Below, piece after piece: positions 54,062 through 62,547 of a stretch of DNA of 64,000 nt. The stretch is from JAIQET01 sp035542575 (GTDB lineage: Bacteria; Acidobacteriota; Terriglobia; Terriglobales; Acidobacteriaceae): NCBI GenBank assembly GCA_035542575.1, contig DATKLE010000155.1:23583-87582 (forward strand). Reading direction: 5' to 3'. Positions within the stretch are counted from its first letter, which is position 1. The number at the start of each line of letters is the position of its first letter. A model generated the notes under the pieces. The model saw only the letters and a list, made by a program, of their open reading frames with translations, made no database searches and was not told the origin of the DNA. The translations under genes and the position numbers were made by a program.

Positions 54062-56356
54062 CTATCTTTGGTTTCTCCGCCGCCCCACCTGATGCGCGGC
54101 AACCATTGCCTGGCCCAGGCTCAGCCCGCCGTCCCCGGCGGGAACGGCGCTGTGAGTGAACACCTCGAATCCGCGGGCGCGCAGCCGCGCTTCCAGACGG
54201 TCGGACAAGTAGACGTTCTGGAACGTGCCCCCGCTCAAGCAGACGCGGTTCAGCCCGAATTGCTTTCGCAGGAGCTCCGCAAGCTGGGAGAATCCCTCGA
54301 CCAGGCCGTCGTGAAAGCGCCGGCTGATGCTTCCAATGGGAACGTTGCTGCTCAGGTCTGCGAGCAACGCCTCGAACAGCGGGCGCGTACCGATAACCCA
54401 GCGCTCGCCTTGGGGAAGCAACGCAAGGGGGTAGGCTGTGTTCTCCCTTGACGGAGTAATCGCCATCTCCAGTTCGATAGCCGCCTGTGCCTCATAGTTG
54501 ACCTCCTGCCGGATTCCGGCCAGGGCGGCCACGGCATCAAACAGCCGTCCGCAACTCGAGGTCGGTGGCGAGTTCACTTTGCGCTCGATGATCTGCAGGA
54601 GGATTTCGGCCTTCTGCCGGTCCAGGTGGCGGGTGAACGGTATCGGCAGATCGAGAAAGTCACGCCCGAAGTGATGTGCCAGGTAGCTGACTGCAATGCG
54701 CCAAGGTTCGCGGATGGCGGCTGCGCCGCCGGGGAGCGCAACGTATTCCAAATGCGCAGCCCGCTCGAAGTTTTCATAATCCGCGATCAGCACCTCCCCG
54801 CCCCAGATGCAGCCATCGGTGCCATAACCGGCTCCGTCCAACGCAAAGCCGAGCACCCGCTCTTCGAGATGATTCTCTGCCATGCAGCTTGCGATGTGAG
54901 CATGATGATGCTGCACGCCGACCCATCGCGTCCCCTTCTGTTGCAGCGCCCATCGGGTGGAGAAATAGTCGGGGTGGAGATCGTAGGCGATGGCCTCGGG
55001 GTGGATTTCAAGAATCCTTTCCAGATGGTCAACTGCTTCGGCAAAGAAATTGTAGCTTTCGATGTTCTCCAGGTCTCCAATGTGCTGGCTCAGGAAGGCG
55101 TGCTTGCCTTTGGTAAGACAGATGGTGTTCTTCAGTTCACCGCCGACCGCCAGCACGGGCGGCTGTTCTTCTTTCAGGAACACCGGCACCGGCACAAAAC
55201 CGCGGGAGCGCCGCAACTGGCGCGTTTTTCCGCTTGAAGCCCGGACCACAGAATCGTCGCAACGCAGAAGAACTTCGCGGTTGTGGACCAAGAAGTAGTC
55301 GACGAGGCCGCGCAGGCGGCTGGTGGCTTCCTGGTTATCAATCGCGATCGGCTCCTCGCTCAGGTTGCCGCTGGTCATGACCAGTGCGGTGAAGCCGCCT
55401 TCCGCCATCAGCAGGTGATGCAGCGGCGTATAGGGCAGGAAAACTCCCAGATAGCGGTTGAAAGGTGCCACCTGTGCGGCGACAGGGCTGGGCTTTTTCC
55501 AGGGAAGGAGAACAATGGGCCGCTGCACGGATTCCAGGGCGGCATGACCGGCGTCGTCCACTCGGCAGAGTTCCTGCACCATGGCGAGGCTTGGCACCAT
55601 GATGGCGAACGGTTTCTCCACCCGCCGCTTGCGTTCCCGCAGCAAGGCCACAGCGGCGGGATTGGTCGCGTCCGCCGCCAGATGGAATCCGCCCAGTCCT
55701 TTGACCGCGATGACCAGGCCGGCATGCAGGCCCTCGATGGCTTCCGCGATGGCGTCACGGCACACGATGCGTTGCCCGGCCCTGTCCCAGAGCTCCACGT
55801 GCGGGCCGCACTTCCAACAGGCGTTGGGCTGGGCATGGAAGCGGCGATTCAGCGGATCGTCGTATTCCGCCTGGCATGCGGGACACATGGTGAACACCGC
55901 CATCGACGTCCTCGGCCGGTCGTAGGGGATTTCGCGCGTGATGGTGAATCGCGGTCCACAGTTGGTGCAGTTGATGAACGGGTAGCGGTGGCGGCGGTCG
56001 GAAGGGTCGAACAGCTCCCGCAGGCAGTCAGGACAAATGGCCACGTCGGGAGAGATCAGCGTACGGACCTCTTTTCCGCTGCGGCTGCCCAGAATCCGGA
56101 ATTCGCGGTCGCGGTGGCAGGGCACTTCCCGCACGGCGACATTGGTGATGCGCGCCAGGGGGGGCGCTTCCCTTTCCAGGCGTGCTACAAAGTCTTCCAC
56201 CGTCTCTGCCGGGCCTTCGACTTCGATGGAAACACCGGCCGGCGTATTGCGGATGGCCCCGACAAGATGGTTCCCGGTGGCGAGCCGGTACACGTAGGGC
56301 CGGAAGCCGACTCCCTGCACGATGCCCGACACCTCGATCAGCCGGCGAACTTCCAT
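54062..56356 (-). CDS. hypF: [NiFe]-hydrogenase maturation carbamoyltransferase HypF
   Basis: HypF turns carbamoyl phosphate into the carbamoyl group later made into the CN ligand of the [NiFe] site. The 764-residue protein has an acylphosphatase domain (GIVQGVGFRPYVYRLA), two zinc-finger pairs (CPDC...CTNCGPR and CPAC...CWKCGP), a YrdC-like domain (VIAVKGLGGFHLAADATNP) and a Kae1-like domain (VQHHHAHIASCMAENHLEER, LDGAGYGTDGCIWGGE). It ends the operon hypD, E, A, B, F with a 7-base gap after hypB. Its 3' end lies 118 bases from the TonB-fusion start. Confidence 0.96.
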   Translation of the reverse strand: MEVRRLIEVSGIVQGVGFRPYVYRLATGNHLVGAIRNTPAGVSIEVEGPAETVEDFVARLEREAPPLARITNVAVREVPCHRDREFRILGSRSGKEVRTLISPDVAICPDCLRELFDPSDRRHRYPFINCTNCGPRFTITREIPYDRPRTSMAVFTMCPACQAEYDDPLNRRFHAQPNACWKCGPHVELWDRAGQRIVCRDAIAEAIEGLHAGLVIAVKGLGGFHLAADATNPAAVALLRERKRRVEKPFAIMVPSLAMVQELCRVDDAGHAALESVQRPIVLLPWKKPSPVAAQVAPFNRYLGVFLPYTPLHHLLMAEGGFTALVMTSGNLSEEPIAIDNQEATSRLRGLVDYFLVHNREVLLRCDDSVVRASSGKTRQLRRSRGFVPVPVFLKEEQPPVLAVGGELKNTICLTKGKHAFLSQHIGDLENIESYNFFAEAVDHLERILEIHPEAIAYDLHPDYFSTRWALQQKGTRWVGVQHHHAHIASCMAENHLEERVLGFALDGAGYGTDGCIWGGEVLIADYENFERAAHLEYVALPGGAAAIREPWRIAVSYLAHHFGRDFLDLPIPFTRHLDRQKAEILLQIIERKVNSPPTSSCGRLFDAVAALAGIRQEVNYEAQAAIELEMAITPSRENTAYPLALLPQGERWVIGTRPLFEALLADLSSNVPIGSISRRFHDGLVEGFSQLAELLRKQFGLNRVCLSGGTFQNVYLSDRLEARLRARGFEVFTHSAVPAGDGGLSLGQAMVAAHQVGRRRNQR

Positions 56357-56363
56357 GCTGCAC

Positions 56364-57044
56364 CTAGGTCACGGCTTCAGTTTCTACGGGCCTGATTGCC
56401 CTGCGGCGACGGTTCAACCAGTTGAGCCAATCGTGCAGGCCGTTGCCCGTGAGGCAAGACACCTTCAGGACCTCCATGCCGGGATGGACGCGACGGGCGT
56501 TCTCCACGGCAACGTGCATGTCGAATGGAACATACGGCAGCAGATCGATCTTGTTCAGAATGAGCAATTCCGATTTCAGAAAGATGGCCGGATACTTCAC
56601 TGGTTTGTCTTCCCCTTCGGTGACGCTCAGCACGACGATTTTGGCCGCCTCACCCAGGTCATAGCTCGAGGGGCACACCAGGTTGCCGACGTTTTCGATG
56701 AACAGGAGGTCGATATTGGAGACAGGCCAGTCCGCCAGGTGGCGTTCGACCATGCGCGCGTCCAAATGACAGGTGCCACCGGTGGTGATTTGCTTTACCG
56801 GGAAGCCGAAGCGTTTCAGCCGGGCTGCGTCGTTGTCGGTCTGGATGTCACCCGTAAGTACGGCCACGCGCTGGCTGCGCGGCAAGCTTTCCAGGGTGCA
56901 CTCCAGCAGGCTGGTCTTGCCGGAACCGGGCGAGCTGATCAGGTTGAGGCAGAGAACCCCCTCTTTCTGGAAGCGCTTCCGTAACTCTGCCGCGATGCGG
57001 TCGTTTTCACTGAGTACTTTTTGCTCCAGCGGCACACGGTTCAT
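56364..57044 (-). CDS. hypB: Hydrogenase nickel-insertion GTPase HypB
   Basis: HypB uses GTP to help insert nickel into the hydrogenase large subunit with HypA. The 226-residue protein has the G1 motif SSPGSGKTSLLE (about 38-49), LTGDIQTDNDAARL, GGTCHLDARMV, IENVGNLVCP and LNKIDLLPYV. The N-terminal CxxCGC nickel site and the His-rich stretch of some HypB proteins are absent, so nickel storage must be elsewhere. Its start lies 38 bases inside the end of hypA. Confidence 0.96.
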   Translation of the reverse strand: MNRVPLEQKVLSENDRIAAELRKRFQKEGVLCLNLISSPGSGKTSLLECTLESLPRSQRVAVLTGDIQTDNDAARLKRFGFPVKQITTGGTCHLDARMVERHLADWPVSNIDLLFIENVGNLVCPSSYDLGEAAKIVVLSVTEGEDKPVKYPAIFLKSELLILNKIDLLPYVPFDMHVAVENARRVHPGMEVLKVSCLTGNGLHDWLNWLNRRRRAIRPVETEAVT

Positions 57045-57387
57045 AGTCCTCCACCTCCAGGTAAGCCAGATCCAGCTCCTGCCCGCCGATGCACTCGGTT
57101 TTTATGCCGGCGCATTGCGGACACTGGGTTTCGTAGTTGCGCACGACAAACTCATGGCCGCAACTCAGACACCGGAAGCGGAACGGGCAGATTTCAATCT
57201 CCAATTCGAGAGGCTGCATCTCGCTGTCGCGAGTAATGACCTCGAAGCAAAAACGCAAAGCTTCCGGATCGACTGCCGTCAGTTCGCCAATGCGTACGCC
57301 CACTTTTCGAGGGCTCCTGCCCGGATACTTTTGCGCTTCACGGCGCGCGGCCGCCAACACCTCGCAGGCAATCCCCATTTCGTGCAT
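57007..57387 (-). CDS. hypA: Hydrogenase nickel-delivery protein HypA
   Basis: HypA binds nickel through its N-terminal Met-His-Glu and a zinc site through two CxxC pairs. The 126-residue protein starts MHEMGIACEVL, has RKVGVRIGELTAVDPEALRF and the zinc motifs CLSC and CPQC (about 78-95). The extra C-terminal residues past about 112 (VEDYEPCAAGAKSTQ) come from overlap with hypB. GGGAGC precedes the ATG; hypE ends 7 bases upstream. Confidence 0.96.
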   Translation of the reverse strand: MHEMGIACEVLAAARREAQKYPGRSPRKVGVRIGELTAVDPEALRFCFEVITRDSEMQPLELEIEICPFRFRCLSCGHEFVVRNYETQCPQCAGIKTECIGGQELDLAYLEVEDYEPCAAGAKSTQ

Positions 57388-57394
57388 CGCTCCC

Positions 57395-58450
57395 TCAGCA
57401 AATCCTGGGCAGTTGGTCGCCGGCCAGCATGTCTACGATGCGCATTGTTCCGAGCGTTGTGCGCATGGTGACCAGCCCGGGATTGTCGTACTTGACGGTG
57501 CCGATCATTTGCGATTCCTGCCCGAGCGGGTGCCCACGCATGGCCCGCAGCAATTCATCTGCGGCGTCCGGCGCCACAATCGCGATCAGCTTGCCTTCGT
57601 TGGCCACATAGAGGGGATCAAGTCCCAGCAGCTCGCATGCGCCCTTCACTTCTTCGCGTACTGGAATGGCGCGTTCCTCCAGTTCAATTCCCACGCGCGA
57701 CTGGCCCGCGATCTCATTCAGCGCGCTGGATAGCCCGCCGCGGGTGGGATCGCGCATGCAGCGGATTTCGCCGGTGACCTTCAGCATGTCGGCGACCAGG
57801 GTGTGCAACGCGGCGCTGTCGCTCGCGATGGTGGTTTCAAACTCCAACCCCTCGCGCTGCGCCAGAATGGCGATGCCGTGGTCGCCGATGGAACCACTGA
57901 GCAAAACCTTGTCTCCCGGCCGCGCGTGATCGGCAGAGAGATTGAGACCGTCGGGCACCACTCCGATGCCCGTAGTATTGATGAATAACCCGTCGCCTTT
58001 GCCCTTCTCGACAACCTTGGTGTCCCCGGTGACCACCTGCACCCCTGCCTGGGCAGCGGCATGTTGCATGGAATTCACCACACGCCGCAGGTCGTCCATG
58101 GAGAGCCCTTCTTCCAAAATGAAAGCGGCGCTCAGAAAAAGAGGGGTGGCGCCGCCCACGGCCAGGTCGTTGATGGTCCCATGGACAGCAAGGGAGCCGA
58201 TATCGCCGCCGGGAAAAAAGAGCGGCTTGACCACGAAGGAGTCTGTGGTCAGCGCCAGGCGGAGCCCGTTGATGTTCACCACCGCCTGATCGTTCAACTG
58301 CGCCAGCACAGGATTTTGCAAGACGGGCAGGAAAACTTCGCGGATCACTTCGGCGCTGAGCTTGCCGCCGCTGCCGTGACCGAGCAGAACCTTGTCCTGG
58401 GCGGGCAGCGGCGTTGGGCAAGTCAAGTCGGCAATCGTCTTCACCGGCAC
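57395..58450 (-). CDS. hypE: Hydrogenase maturation protein HypE
   Basis: HypE dehydrates the thiocarbamate on its C-terminal Cys to thiocyanate, giving the CN ligand. The 351-residue PurM/AIR-synthase-like protein has LLGHGSGGKLSAEVI, DSFVVKPLFFPGGDIG, AVGGATPLFLSAAF, GDTKVVEKGKGDG, MRDPTRGGLSSALNEIA and the defining C-terminal PRIC with the terminal Cys. GTG 58450 is preferred (AGGAG 6 bases upstream); GTG 58444 is also in frame. It overlaps the hypD stop. Confidence 0.96.
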   Translation of the reverse strand: MPVKTIADLTCPTPLPAQDKVLLGHGSGGKLSAEVIREVFLPVLQNPVLAQLNDQAVVNINGLRLALTTDSFVVKPLFFPGGDIGSLAVHGTINDLAVGGATPLFLSAAFILEEGLSMDDLRRVVNSMQHAAAQAGVQVVTGDTKVVEKGKGDGLFINTTGIGVVPDGLNLSADHARPGDKVLLSGSIGDHGIAILAQREGLEFETTIASDSAALHTLVADMLKVTGEIRCMRDPTRGGLSSALNEIAGQSRVGIELEERAIPVREEVKGACELLGLDPLYVANEGKLIAIVAPDAADELLRAMRGHPLGQESQMIGTVKYDNPGLVTMRTTLGTMRIVDMLAGDQLPRIC

Positions 58451-59556
58451 GGTTGCTCCTGACCCGCAACCGCGTGACGGCGGTAGCGGTAGTATGCGGC
58501 GCAGGCGCCTTCCGACGAAACCATGGGCGCGCCCAGCGGGTTCTCCGGAGTGCAGCGCATTCCGAACGCGGCGCAGTCGCTCGGCCGCTTGCGGCCCTGC
58601 AGCACCTGGGCGCTGATGCACTCGGCAGGTTCGTCGGCGCTGAACTGGCCAAGGTCGAACACCCGGTCCGCATCGTGAGCGGCGTATTCTTCACGCAGAC
58701 GCAGACCACTGCGCGGGATCATGCCGATGCCGCGCCACTTCTGATCGGCAATCTCGAATACCTCCTGCATGATTCTCTGGGCTGGGAAATTTCCCTTGTA
58801 GCTCACCGAGCGCGCGTATTGGTTTTCCAGCCTGGCTTGCCCCATTTCCAGTTGCGTGACCAGCATGAGGACGGCTTCCAGCAGGTCCACAGGTTCGAAG
58901 CCACCCACCACAATGGGCACGTGAAAATCACGCACCAGGGCCTGGTACTCTCCGCATCCCATGACGGTGCAGACATGTCCGGGCGCGATAAAGCCCTGCA
59001 CGCGGTTTTCGGGGGAGACCATGAGCGCGCGAATGGCGGGCGGCACCAGCACGTGCGAAATCAACACGGAGAAGTTTGCCAGGCCTTCGCGCTGGGCCTG
59101 CCACACCGCCATGGCGTTGGCGGGGGCCGTGGTCTCAAAGCCAATAGCCAGGAACACCACCTTGCGATCGGGGTGGGCGCGAGCGATCTTCACCGCCTCG
59201 GTTGGCGAGTAGGCGATGCGCACATCTCCACCCTGCGCTCGGGCGCGAAACAGGTCGGAACGTGAGCCGGGGACACGTAGCATGTCGCCGTAGGAAACCA
59301 GGATCACATCAGGGCGAGACGCGAGCTCGATGGCCTTGTCGATGATCTCGAGTGGGGTGACGCACACCGGGCATCCCGGACCATGCACCAGTTCGAGACT
59401 GCGGGGCAGAAGCTCGTCGAGACCGTAGCGCATGATGGTGTGGGTCTGGCCGCCGCAGATTTCCATCAACACCCAGGGGCGGGTGACGCGCCCTGCGATC
59501 TCGGCGGCCAGGGCCCGGGCCACCCGCTGGTCACGATACTCGTCGATATACTTCAT
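58441..59556 (-). CDS. hypD: Hydrogenase maturation protein HypD
   Basis: HypD is the Fe-S scaffold that, with HypC, assembles the Fe(CN)2CO unit. The 371-residue protein has MEICGGQTHTIMRYG, HGPGCPVCVTP, FLAIGFETTAPA, APGHVCTVMG and a C-terminal [4Fe-4S] region with CISAQVLQGRKRPSDC, MRC and GAC. It starts the operon hypD, E, A, B, F; no strong ribosome binding site is seen. A CRP/FNR-type palindrome (59662-59677) lies about 106 bases upstream. Confidence 0.96.
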   Translation of the reverse strand: MKYIDEYRDQRVARALAAEIAGRVTRPWVLMEICGGQTHTIMRYGLDELLPRSLELVHGPGCPVCVTPLEIIDKAIELASRPDVILVSYGDMLRVPGSRSDLFRARAQGGDVRIAYSPTEAVKIARAHPDRKVVFLAIGFETTAPANAMAVWQAQREGLANFSVLISHVLVPPAIRALMVSPENRVQGFIAPGHVCTVMGCGEYQALVRDFHVPIVVGGFEPVDLLEAVLMLVTQLEMGQARLENQYARSVSYKGNFPAQRIMQEVFEIADQKWRGIGMIPRSGLRLREEYAAHDADRVFDLGQFSADEPAECISAQVLQGRKRPSDCAAFGMRCTPENPLGAPMVSSEGACAAYYRYRRHAVAGQEQPCR

Positions 59557-59661
59557 GGCGCAGTCCGAGGCGGCAGGGGGAGCATTTTCGCCGCCAAAAG
59601 CGGCATTTCCCCCCCACCCTCGTCACCTGAGCACACTCTAGTTCGGGGCGCACCATCTATC

Positions 59662-59677
59662 GGTGATGTGTGTCACA
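59662..59677. promoter_or_regulatory. CRP/FNR-type palindrome upstream of hypD and nickel transporter
   Basis: The sequence GGTGA-N6-TCACA matches the CRP-family consensus TGTGA-N6-TCACA at all but the first base, and lies between the divergent hypD and nickel-transporter genes. Hydrogenase genes are often controlled by CRP/FNR regulators, so it may be an operator; a regulator is not in the window. Confidence 0.5.
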
Positions 59678-59691
59678 ACCACCCGTGACCT

Positions 59692-59708
59692 TGGGCACGA
59701 TCCCTGCC
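59692..59708 (+). promoter_or_regulatory. Possible sigma-54 promoter before the nickel transporter
   Basis: The stretch TGGGCACGATCCCTGCC keeps GG (59694-59695) and GC (59706-59707) with the required 10 bases between them and a GGCACG upstream half, about 45 bases before the ATG at 59753. The -12 half (CCTGC) is imperfect, so the match is tentative. Confidence 0.3.
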
Positions 59709-59752
59709 TGCGGCGGTAGTAGAATTGCGACAACACGGAAGGTTGCGTACCT

Positions 59753-60451
59753 ATGCTGTTGCTGGCCATGATCTTCGCTGCGGGCGTCCTGCACGGTCTG
59801 GGGCCCGACCACCTGGCCGCCATCACCGCCTTCGGCGCCATCGCGGGCAACAGCTTTCGGCGAGTGGCGTTCTTCTCCGTGCGCTTCGCCGGCGGACATG
59901 CGGCCGTGATTGGCGCGGCCGCCTTGCTGGCCCACTTTGGCCGGATGGCCCTGCCTGTTCGCTGGGAACGCGGATTTGACCTGGTGGCGGGGGCGCTTTT
60001 GATCGTGACCGGACTGGCGCTGGGCCTGGGCTTGATCACCGGGCGTCTCTCGATCCACTCCCACGGGCATCACCACGGGCCGGGGGAACACAGCCACCTT
60101 CACGCGCACTTCGGCAGCCCGGCTGAACACCAACACAAACATGGACGTTTGGCCTTTTTGCTGGGAGGTCTGTTCGCCATGGGCGGCGCTCGCAGCCTGC
60201 TGTTGATTGTGCCCGTGGCGCTGGCCGACACGTTTGCCGTGTCCCTGCTCCGCATCACGGCTTTCACGCTTGGGATCGTGGCCTCCATGACCGCCTACGG
60301 CTTCGTCGCCGGAGGATTCCTGACGCGCGCCAACCAGGACCGCGGCAATGCACTCCGACAGCAGCTCGTCTTTCGTCTGACCACCGCTGGCGTGGCCTTG
60401 TTCTGCGTCGTGGCAGGACTGATTACTCTTTCCGAACGCCTGCACTCCTGA
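59753..60451 (+). CDS. Nickel/cobalt transporter-like membrane protein (NicO/UreH-like)
   Basis: The 232-residue protein has about six hydrophobic segments and starts with HGLGPDHLAAI, which fits the HX4DH metal motif of nickel/cobalt permeases. Between segments is a His-rich loop (about 101-125: HSHGHHHGPGEHSHLHAH) suited to hold nickel. It diverges from hypD and lies 28 bases before phoU. Nickel uptake for [NiFe]-hydrogenase is the natural role by context; cobalt or another metal is possible. Confidence 0.82.
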   Translation: MLLLAMIFAAGVLHGLGPDHLAAITAFGAIAGNSFRRVAFFSVRFAGGHAAVIGAAALLAHFGRMALPVRWERGFDLVAGALLIVTGLALGLGLITGRLSIHSHGHHHGPGEHSHLHAHFGSPAEHQHKHGRLAFLLGGLFAMGGARSLLLIVPVALADTFAVSLLRITAFTLGIVASMTAYGFVAGGFLTRANQDRGNALRQQLVFRLTTAGVALFCVVAGLITLSERLHS

Positions 60452-60479
60452 TGGGCATGCGGCTGAACGAGGTAGTCCC

Positions 60480-61190
60480 ATGAGTGACCCCAATCCCATC
60501 CAATTTCCGGAGTCCTCCCGGCTGGCGGAACTCACTTTGCAAGGCTGCGAAGCCGCCCGGCTGGCGGCACGGGCCGTGGCGGATGGCATTCTTTCGGGAC
60601 CCGGCGCCTGGCGCGAGCAGGTTCGCAAGCACGAAGAGGAACTGGACACGCTCGACCGCCAGATCAACGAGCAAGTGACTGCCGCCATCGCAGGCGTGTC
60701 GGAGACGGAGGCGCGCGAATTGCTGGCCTGTCTCAAGTCCATCATCGAACTGGAGCGCATTGGCGACCTGCTGCTCAATGTGGCCAACCGCCTGGAAACG
60801 GTCGCTCCGCGATTACAGGAGCAGGACCGCCGGGATTTGTCGCGTATGGCGGCCATCGTTGCCGGGATGCTGAATTATGTGGCCGAAGCCTTCTCGTCAC
60901 GCGACGTGAGGCGCGCGATCGAGGTCCTGAAGGCAGACGCTGAACTCGATCGGCTGCGGAACATGGTGTTTGTCCGGCATATCGAGAACCCGCACAGCGA
61001 GCCACGCCAGGAAAGTTTTCACTTGGTATTCATCGGCCAAGGTCTGGAACGGGCCGGTGACCACGCCAAGAATCTGGCCGAAGAGATCTGCCACCTGGTC
61101 AGCGGCCGGAGCGTGCGCCACATCCTGCGGGAATACGATCGCCCGGTGGAGCAGGTGTATTTGGAAAGGATGCGGCGGGGTGGGAAATAG
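60480..61190 (+). CDS. phoU: PhoU-type regulatory protein
   Basis: The 236-residue helical protein has two PhoU repeats, each with the metal-binding type motif: ELERIGDLLLNVANR (about 81-95) and LERAGDHAKNLAEEI (about 190-204). PhoU proteins control phosphate uptake through the Pst/PhoR system; no pst or phoR gene is present here. GAGGT precedes ATG 60480. The nickel-transporter gene stops 28 bases upstream and hypC converges downstream. Confidence 0.88.
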   Translation: MSDPNPIQFPESSRLAELTLQGCEAARLAARAVADGILSGPGAWREQVRKHEEELDTLDRQINEQVTAAIAGVSETEARELLACLKSIIELERIGDLLLNVANRLETVAPRLQEQDRRDLSRMAAIVAGMLNYVAEAFSSRDVRRAIEVLKADAELDRLRNMVFVRHIENPHSEPRQESFHLVFIGQGLERAGDHAKNLAEEICHLVSGRSVRHILREYDRPVEQVYLERMRRGGK

Positions 61191-61194
61191 GCTC

Positions 61195-61286
61195 TAGGCT
61201 CTGGGCTCTAGGGTATCAGTGTGATTTCGGTCACAGAATCGTACCGCCTGTCTTGGGTCCCCAAAAGGCCTAGGGCCCAGAGCCTA
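61195..61286. repeat. Inverted repeat between phoU and hypC, with a 7-bp tandem repeat
   Basis: Arms 61195-61212 and 61269-61286 are complementary at 17 of 18 positions and enclose a 56-base loop. The left arm is part of three 7-base units GCTCTAG/GCTCTGG/GCTCTAG (61191-61211). The right arm takes in the hypC stop codon. The structure could stall or end converging transcription, or be a spacer repeat typical of the genome. Confidence 0.75.
61220..61235. promoter_or_regulatory. Perfect CRP/FNR-type palindrome
   Basis: TGTGA-TTTCGG-TCACA is an exact match to the CRP-family consensus TGTGA-N6-TCACA. It sits in the loop of the inverted repeat between the converging phoU and hypC 3' ends, not in an obvious promoter, so its use is unclear. 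Confidence 0.45.
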
Positions 61287-61529
61287 AAGCCTGATTTGCT
61301 CCTCCAGCGCCCCCATCTCTTCCAGCAACTTGTAGGTGCGCTCGGCCTCTTCTGTATCGACTCGACTGATGGCGAAGCCGACGTGGACCATGACGTAGTC
61401 CCCTACCACCGCCTCGGGTACAAAGTCCAAGCGCACTTGCCGCACAATCCCGCCGAACTGCACGCGTGCGACACGCACACCCTCAAGGTCGTTGATGTTC
61501 AGGACCTTACCGGGGATTGCCAGGCACAT
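61284..61529 (-). CDS. hypC: Hydrogenase maturation chaperone HypC
   Basis: HypC carries the iron centre with HypD and delivers it to the hydrogenase large subunit. The 81-residue protein begins MCLAIPGKV (Cys2 and the MCxxIPG motif), has VQFGGIVRQVRLDFVPEAVVGDYVMVHVGFAIS and a helical tail (TYKLLEEMG). It is separated from hypD by phoU and the nickel transporter on the opposite strand, unlike the usual hypC-hypD adjacency. Confidence 0.96.
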   Translation of the reverse strand: MCLAIPGKVLNINDLEGVRVARVQFGGIVRQVRLDFVPEAVVGDYVMVHVGFAISRVDTEEAERTYKLLEEMGALEEQIRL

Positions 61530-61643
61530 GTCTCATTCTCTGCTCGAATCTTAGCCCGCAAGCCATTCCCAAGGCTGTGACCCCCGACACAGGAGGTCAT
61601 GGGCAGCGATCACAGCAGAAAAAGCGCAAGTTGGACGCCGGCT

Positions 61644-62369
61644 CTACTGCGCGTCGTGGAAGATAAGCCCCAGGGTGAAGCGCTTGCCGGAGCGAAGGGG
61701 GCTGACTCCGTGCTTCAGGTTGGCTTTGTAGATGCCGCGTGTGCCGCGGACCGCGCGGTAGCGGGTGGGAAAGAGCACGGCCTGTCCCTGCTGCGCGGTG
61801 ATGACCATGACCCGCGATTGCATGCGCGGCCGTTGCTCGACGAGCACGAATTCGCCGCCGGAATAGTCCGTCCCAGGCCTGCTGAGGAAGAAAGTGAGCT
61901 GAAAAGGAAACGCGACCGCACCGTAGATGTCCTGATGCAGGCAGTTGAAATCGCCGGTCTCGTACTTCAGGATAAGTGGCGTGGGCTTGTCCTGGCCGGC
62001 ATCCTGGCAGACAGCGAGGAAATCAGCATGCTTCTCGGGAAAAACGCCGCCCCCAATTGCGGCCGCCCACTGGTTCGCGACCGGCGCCAGGCGAGGATAA
62101 AACTGTTCCCGCAAATCCTTCACCAGAGCGGGAAGAGGATACTTGAAGTATTTGTATTCGCCCTGTCCGAACCCGAAGCGCGCCATAACGACATGGCTGC
62201 GGAAGAGGGGGCCCCGGTCGTAGGCTTCGATCAGATGCTTGCATTCCTCCGGCCCCAACATCGGCGGGAGCAGGGCGTACCCATCGCGCCATAAGCTTTC
62301 GCTAATCGTGTCCCAGTCGAGCGCTTGCACCCGGTGCTGGATTGATGCTGTCGAGTCGAGCGAACGCAC
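61644..62369 (-). CDS. 2OG-Fe(II) oxygenase
   Basis: The 241-residue enzyme has the iron-binding HxD (LHQDIYG) and a distal His followed by the 2-oxoglutarate Arg (KHGVSPLRSGKRFTLGLIFHD), placing it in the 2-oxoglutarate/Fe(II) dioxygenase superfamily. Related proteins hydroxylate proline, small molecules or repair alkylated DNA; the substrate is unknown. GTG 62369 start without a clear ribosome binding site. The MacB-type gene diverges from it. Confidence 0.88.
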   Translation of the reverse strand: MRSLDSTASIQHRVQALDWDTISESLWRDGYALLPPMLGPEECKHLIEAYDRGPLFRSHVVMARFGFGQGEYKYFKYPLPALVKDLREQFYPRLAPVANQWAAAIGGGVFPEKHADFLAVCQDAGQDKPTPLILKYETGDFNCLHQDIYGAVAFPFQLTFFLSRPGTDYSGGEFVLVEQRPRMQSRVMVITAQQGQAVLFPTRYRAVRGTRGIYKANLKHGVSPLRSGKRFTLGLIFHDAQ

Positions 62370-62547
62370 ATCGGTACATTACGCGACCTTGAGGCGCAGC
62401 ATCCATCCGATTCTTGCCTTCAAAACGCCCCTGACGGTGCGCGGCCAGGCCTGGTTGACCCTTTAACTTAGCGGTATTAAGTTCGTTTGTTGGCTCTGCT
62501 CGTCACCTCTGGGCGGACGCACGCCGCCCGGTAACCGTGCCACCGCG

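Noticed and set aside
54062..54102. Longer start of the TonB-fusion gene overlapping hypF
   Set aside because: The 53 extra residues are low-similarity and would overlap the hypF end; ATG 53943 gives a clean receiver start.
55283..56395. 370-codon plus-strand open frame
   Set aside because: Antisense to hypF, which has every expected motif.
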